From: Candidatus Eiseniibacteriota bacterium
GTDB lineage: Bacteria; Eisenbacteria; RBG-16-71-46; JAGVPR01
Assembly (NCBI GenBank): GCA_020052115.1
Contig: JAGVPR010000331.1
Location: forward strand, 1-6,944
Direction: 5' to 3'
Length of the DNA stretch: 6,944 nt
Shown here piece by piece: positions 4,801 through 6,944 of the stretch (positions within the stretch are counted from its first letter, which is position 1; every line of letters begins with the position of its first letter). Under the pieces are notes generated by a model, which had not been told where the DNA came from, made no database searches, and saw nothing but the letters and a program-made list of their open reading frames with translations. The translations under genes and the position numbers were made by a program.

Positions 4801-5592
4801 GTGGACGTCGCCCTATTCGTCACCTGCCTCACGGACAGCTTCTACCCCCGGGCGGGAGAAGCGGTGGTCCGGGTGCTCGAGCACCTCGGCTGCCGCGTCG
4901 CCTTCCCGGCCGGCCAAACTTGTTGCGGGCAGCCGATGTTCAACAACGGCTACCACGACGAGGCGCGCGCCCTCGCCCGCCGCATGGTGCGGGTCTTCGA
5001 GCCGTTCGGCACGGTCGTCTGCCCGAGCGCCTCCTGCACCGCGATGGTGCGCGAGCACTTCGCCGATCTCCTCGCGGGAGATCCTCGCGAGGCCGCCCTT
5101 GCCCGCGATCTCGCCGCCAAGACCTACGAGTTCGCCGAGTTCCTGTCGAAGGTGCTCCGGACCGATCCGCAGACCATGGGGTGCCGCCGGCCGGGCCGGG
5201 TCGCCTATCACTATAGCTGCCACATGCGGCCGCTCGGCCTCACGACCGAGGCGGAGGACCTCCTACTTCGCGTGGGCGGGCTCGAGCTGGCGCCCGTGGA
5301 CCGGCCGGAGCAGTGCTGCGGCTTCGGAGGAGCGTTCGCGGTGAAGTTCCCCGCGATCTCGGGCGCGCTCGCGCGTGAGAAGGCTCGAGCGCTCGTCGCG
5401 ACCGGCGCAGAGACGGTCGTCTGCAACGAGGGCGGTTGCGCGCTCCATCTCGAGGGGTTCGCGCGGCGCGCGGGAACGACGCTCCGCTTCCGCCATGTCG
5501 CCGAGATCCTCGCCGAGGGCTTCGGCCTCATGCCGCCCTCGGACGAGCCGGCTCGCCGCGCCTCGGACGCGGCCGGGGCGCGACCGCTGTGA
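4801..5592 (+). CDS. lutA: Lactate utilization protein A, iron-sulfur CCG-domain subunit
   Basis: LutA (YkgE in E. coli) is one of three subunits of the cytoplasmic LutABC complex that oxidises L-lactate to pyruvate. The 263-residue product holds two cysteine-rich CCG domains of the kind found in heterodisulfide reductase and glycolate oxidase subunits. In the first, Cys9, TCCGQPMFNNGY (40-51) and CPSASC (74-79) align with the family pattern. In the second, YHYSCH (136-141), CCGFGGAFAVKFPAIS (172-187) and Cys213 do. The last motif reads CNEGGC where E. coli has ADVSC, so an extra Cys208 is present. The tail after about residue 245 is Ala/Arg/Pro-rich and longer than in E. coli (about 240 residues). 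GTG is the only plausible start; no Shine-Dalgarno precedes it. The stop overlaps lutB. A related CCG-domain oxidoreductase subunit is the alternative, but the LutB neighbour makes LutA firm. Confidence 0.92.
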   Translation: MDVALFVTCLTDSFYPRAGEAVVRVLEHLGCRVAFPAGQTCCGQPMFNNGYHDEARALARRMVRVFEPFGTVVCPSASCTAMVREHFADLLAGDPREAALARDLAAKTYEFAEFLSKVLRTDPQTMGCRRPGRVAYHYSCHMRPLGLTTEAEDLLLRVGGLELAPVDRPEQCCGFGGAFAVKFPAISGALAREKARALVATGAETVVCNEGGCALHLEGFARRAGTTLRFRHVAEILAEGFGLMPPSDEPARRASDAAGARPL

Positions 5593-6944
5593 GCGCCCAT
5601 CCCCCGAAGCCGGACCGGCACGCATCGGAGGTCCTCTTCCCGAAGCTCCCCTTCTCGCTCGGCGAGAGGGCCGAGTCCGCGCTCGCCAACGAGTCGCTGC
5701 AGCGGTTCGTCGAGCGCACCACGGTTCTCAAGGACGGAGACCGCCGGCGCACGCTCGGAGCCATGTTCGGCCCCGGGGCGGACCGCCTCAAGGGGCTCGC
5801 CGGGGAGATCAAGCAGCACACGCTCGATCATCTCGATCGCTACCTCGCGCTCTTCATCGAACGGGCGCGCGCTGCCGGAATCGAGGTCCACGGAGCCGCC
5901 ACCGCCGAAGAGGCGAACGCGATCTGCTTGGAGATCGCGAAGCGCGAGGGCGTGCGCCGCTGCGTGAAGTCGAAGAGCATGGTGACCGAGGAGATCCGGC
6001 TCCTGCCGGCGCTCGAGGGCGCCGGGATCGAGACGTGGGAGACCGATCTCGGCGAGTTCATCCTGCAGCTCGACGGCGATGCTCCGAGCCATATCGTCGC
6101 GCCCATGATCCACAAGGACCGCGCCGCTGTCGCGCGCGCGTTCCAGCGCGAGCTCGGCGCGCCGTACACCGAGGATCCAAGCGAGCTGACGGCCATCGCG
6201 CGGGAAGCGCTCCGCGAAAAGTTTCTGAGCGCGGAAATGGGGATGACCGGCGCGAACTTCCTTGTGGCCGAGAGCGGCTCCGCCGTCGTCTGCACGAATG
6301 AAGGGAACGCGCGGTTCAGCGCGACAACGCCCCGCGTGCTCGTCGTCGTGGCGGGGATCGAGAAGCTCGTCCCGTCGCTGGAGCACTTGACGCTGTTCTT
6401 GAAGCTCCTCGCGCGCTCGAGCACCGGACAGCCGCTCACGGTCTACACGCAGATCTTGAGCGGGCCGCGAGCGGCGGGCGAACGGGACGGGCCGGAGAAG
6501 ATGCACCTGATCCTGCTGGATAACGGCCGGAGCGCGATCCTCGCGGACCCGGACTTCCGCTCCGCGCTTCGGTGCATCCGCTGCGGCGCTTGCCTGAACG
6601 CGTGCCCCGTGTACCGGAAGATCGGAGGCCACAGCTACGGCTCCGTCTATCCGGGGCCTATCGGGGCCGTGATCACCCCGCTTCTTCGCGGGCTCGAGGG
6701 ATACCGCGACCTGCCGCAGGCCTCCTCCCTCTGCGATGCGTGCTTCGAGGCCTGCCCGGTCTCCATTGACCTGCCCGCGATGCTGGTACGGCTGAGGCGC
6801 GAGGAGGTCAAGCAGCGCATCGCGGGACGGGGCGACCGGCTCGCGTTCAGGCTCTACGCGCTCTCTCTCAGCCGGCCATGGATCTACCGGCTGGCCTCGG
6901 GGCTCCAGCGGTTCGCGCTGAGGGCTCTGGCGCGCGATGGGGCC
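5589..6944 (+). CDS. lutB: Lactate utilization protein B, ferredoxin-type iron-sulfur subunit (3' partial)
   Basis: LutB (YkgF) is the larger iron-sulfur subunit of the LutABC L-lactate oxidation complex. The frame is open for 452 codons to the window edge; family members are about 475 residues, so only a short C-terminal piece should be missing. The LUD domain spans about residues 60-300, with KSKSMVTEE (127-135), ETDLGE (151-156), CTNEGN (235-240), STGQPLTVYTQ (278-288) and LLDNGRS (309-315). Two [4Fe-4S] motifs follow: CIRCGACLNACP (329-340) and CDACFEACP (382-390). The start GTG overlaps the lutA stop as GTGA and has no Shine-Dalgarno, so translation is probably by re-initiation after lutA. 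lutC is expected next. A LutA-LutB fusion is excluded by the stop codon. Confidence 0.93.
   Translation, partial: MSAHPPKPDRHASEVLFPKLPFSLGERAESALANESLQRFVERTTVLKDGDRRRTLGAMFGPGADRLKGLAGEIKQHTLDHLDRYLALFIERARAAGIEVHGAATAEEANAICLEIAKREGVRRCVKSKSMVTEEIRLLPALEGAGIETWETDLGEFILQLDGDAPSHIVAPMIHKDRAAVARAFQRELGAPYTEDPSELTAIAREALREKFLSAEMGMTGANFLVAESGSAVVCTNEGNARFSATTPRVLVVVAGIEKLVPSLEHLTLFLKLLARSSTGQPLTVYTQILSGPRAAGERDGPEKMHLILLDNGRSAILADPDFRSALRCIRCGACLNACPVYRKIGGHSYGSVYPGPIGAVITPLLRGLEGYRDLPQASSLCDACFEACPVSIDLPAMLVRLRREEVKQRIAGRGDRLAFRLYALSLSRPWIYRLASGLQRFALRALARDGA

Noticed and set aside
5211..6632. A 473-codon open frame on the minus strand, antisense to lutA and lutB
   Set aside because: It is longer than the visible part of lutB but shows no family motif and is rich in Arg, Ala and Glu. 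The plus-strand frames carry complete iron-sulfur motifs. High GC at third positions leaves the opposite strand open.

Overview
The window is ordinary, high-GC bacterial chromosomal DNA. It carries two divergent transcription units. The minus strand holds a translation and cell-envelope operon in the order rplM-rpsI-rpsB-tsf-pyrH-frr-uppS. The plus strand starts a lactate-utilisation operon, lutA-lutB, which runs off the right edge. All nine genes are recognised from conserved family motifs. I found no mobile element, CRISPR array, tRNA or rRNA, and no novel defence or metabolic system.

Layout on the plus-strand coordinate. Bases 1-12 match the 3' end of the Illumina adapter, so the left edge is a contig end with a sequencing remnant. 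Bases 45-4634 hold uppS, frr, pyrH, tsf, rpsB, rpsI and rplM, all on the minus strand and tightly spaced (8 to 132 bp). A 166-bp divergent intergenic region (4635-4800) holds a near-consensus promoter for the rplM operon, a perfect 14-bp palindrome, and a weaker promoter-like pair placed so that lutA could be leaderless. Bases 4801-6944 hold lutA and a 3'-truncated lutB, joined by a 4-base GTGA overlap.

The minus-strand genes act together in protein synthesis and growth. L13 and S9 are ribosomal proteins, S2 is a 30S protein, EF-Ts recycles EF-Tu, UMP kinase feeds pyrimidine nucleotides, RRF recycles ribosomes, and UppS makes the C55 lipid carrier for peptidoglycan. The only clear promoter seen for all seven lies in front of rplM. 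Its GC-rich discriminator fits growth-rate or stringent control by analogy with E. coli. Four of the six spacers inside the operon hold GC-rich inverted repeats able to form RNA hairpins, none followed by a U tract. These are candidate attenuators, processing sites or ribosomal-protein leaders. LutA and LutB are iron-sulfur subunits of the L-lactate oxidation complex; lutC would be expected just beyond the window.

Organism: the high GC, the unbroken rplM-rpsI-rpsB-tsf-pyrH-frr-uppS order, the short 197-residue EF-Ts and the adapter remnant suggest a metagenome-assembled genome. An uncultured lineage near Gemmatimonadota, Eisenbacteria or the wider FCB group is a guess from gene order, held at low confidence.
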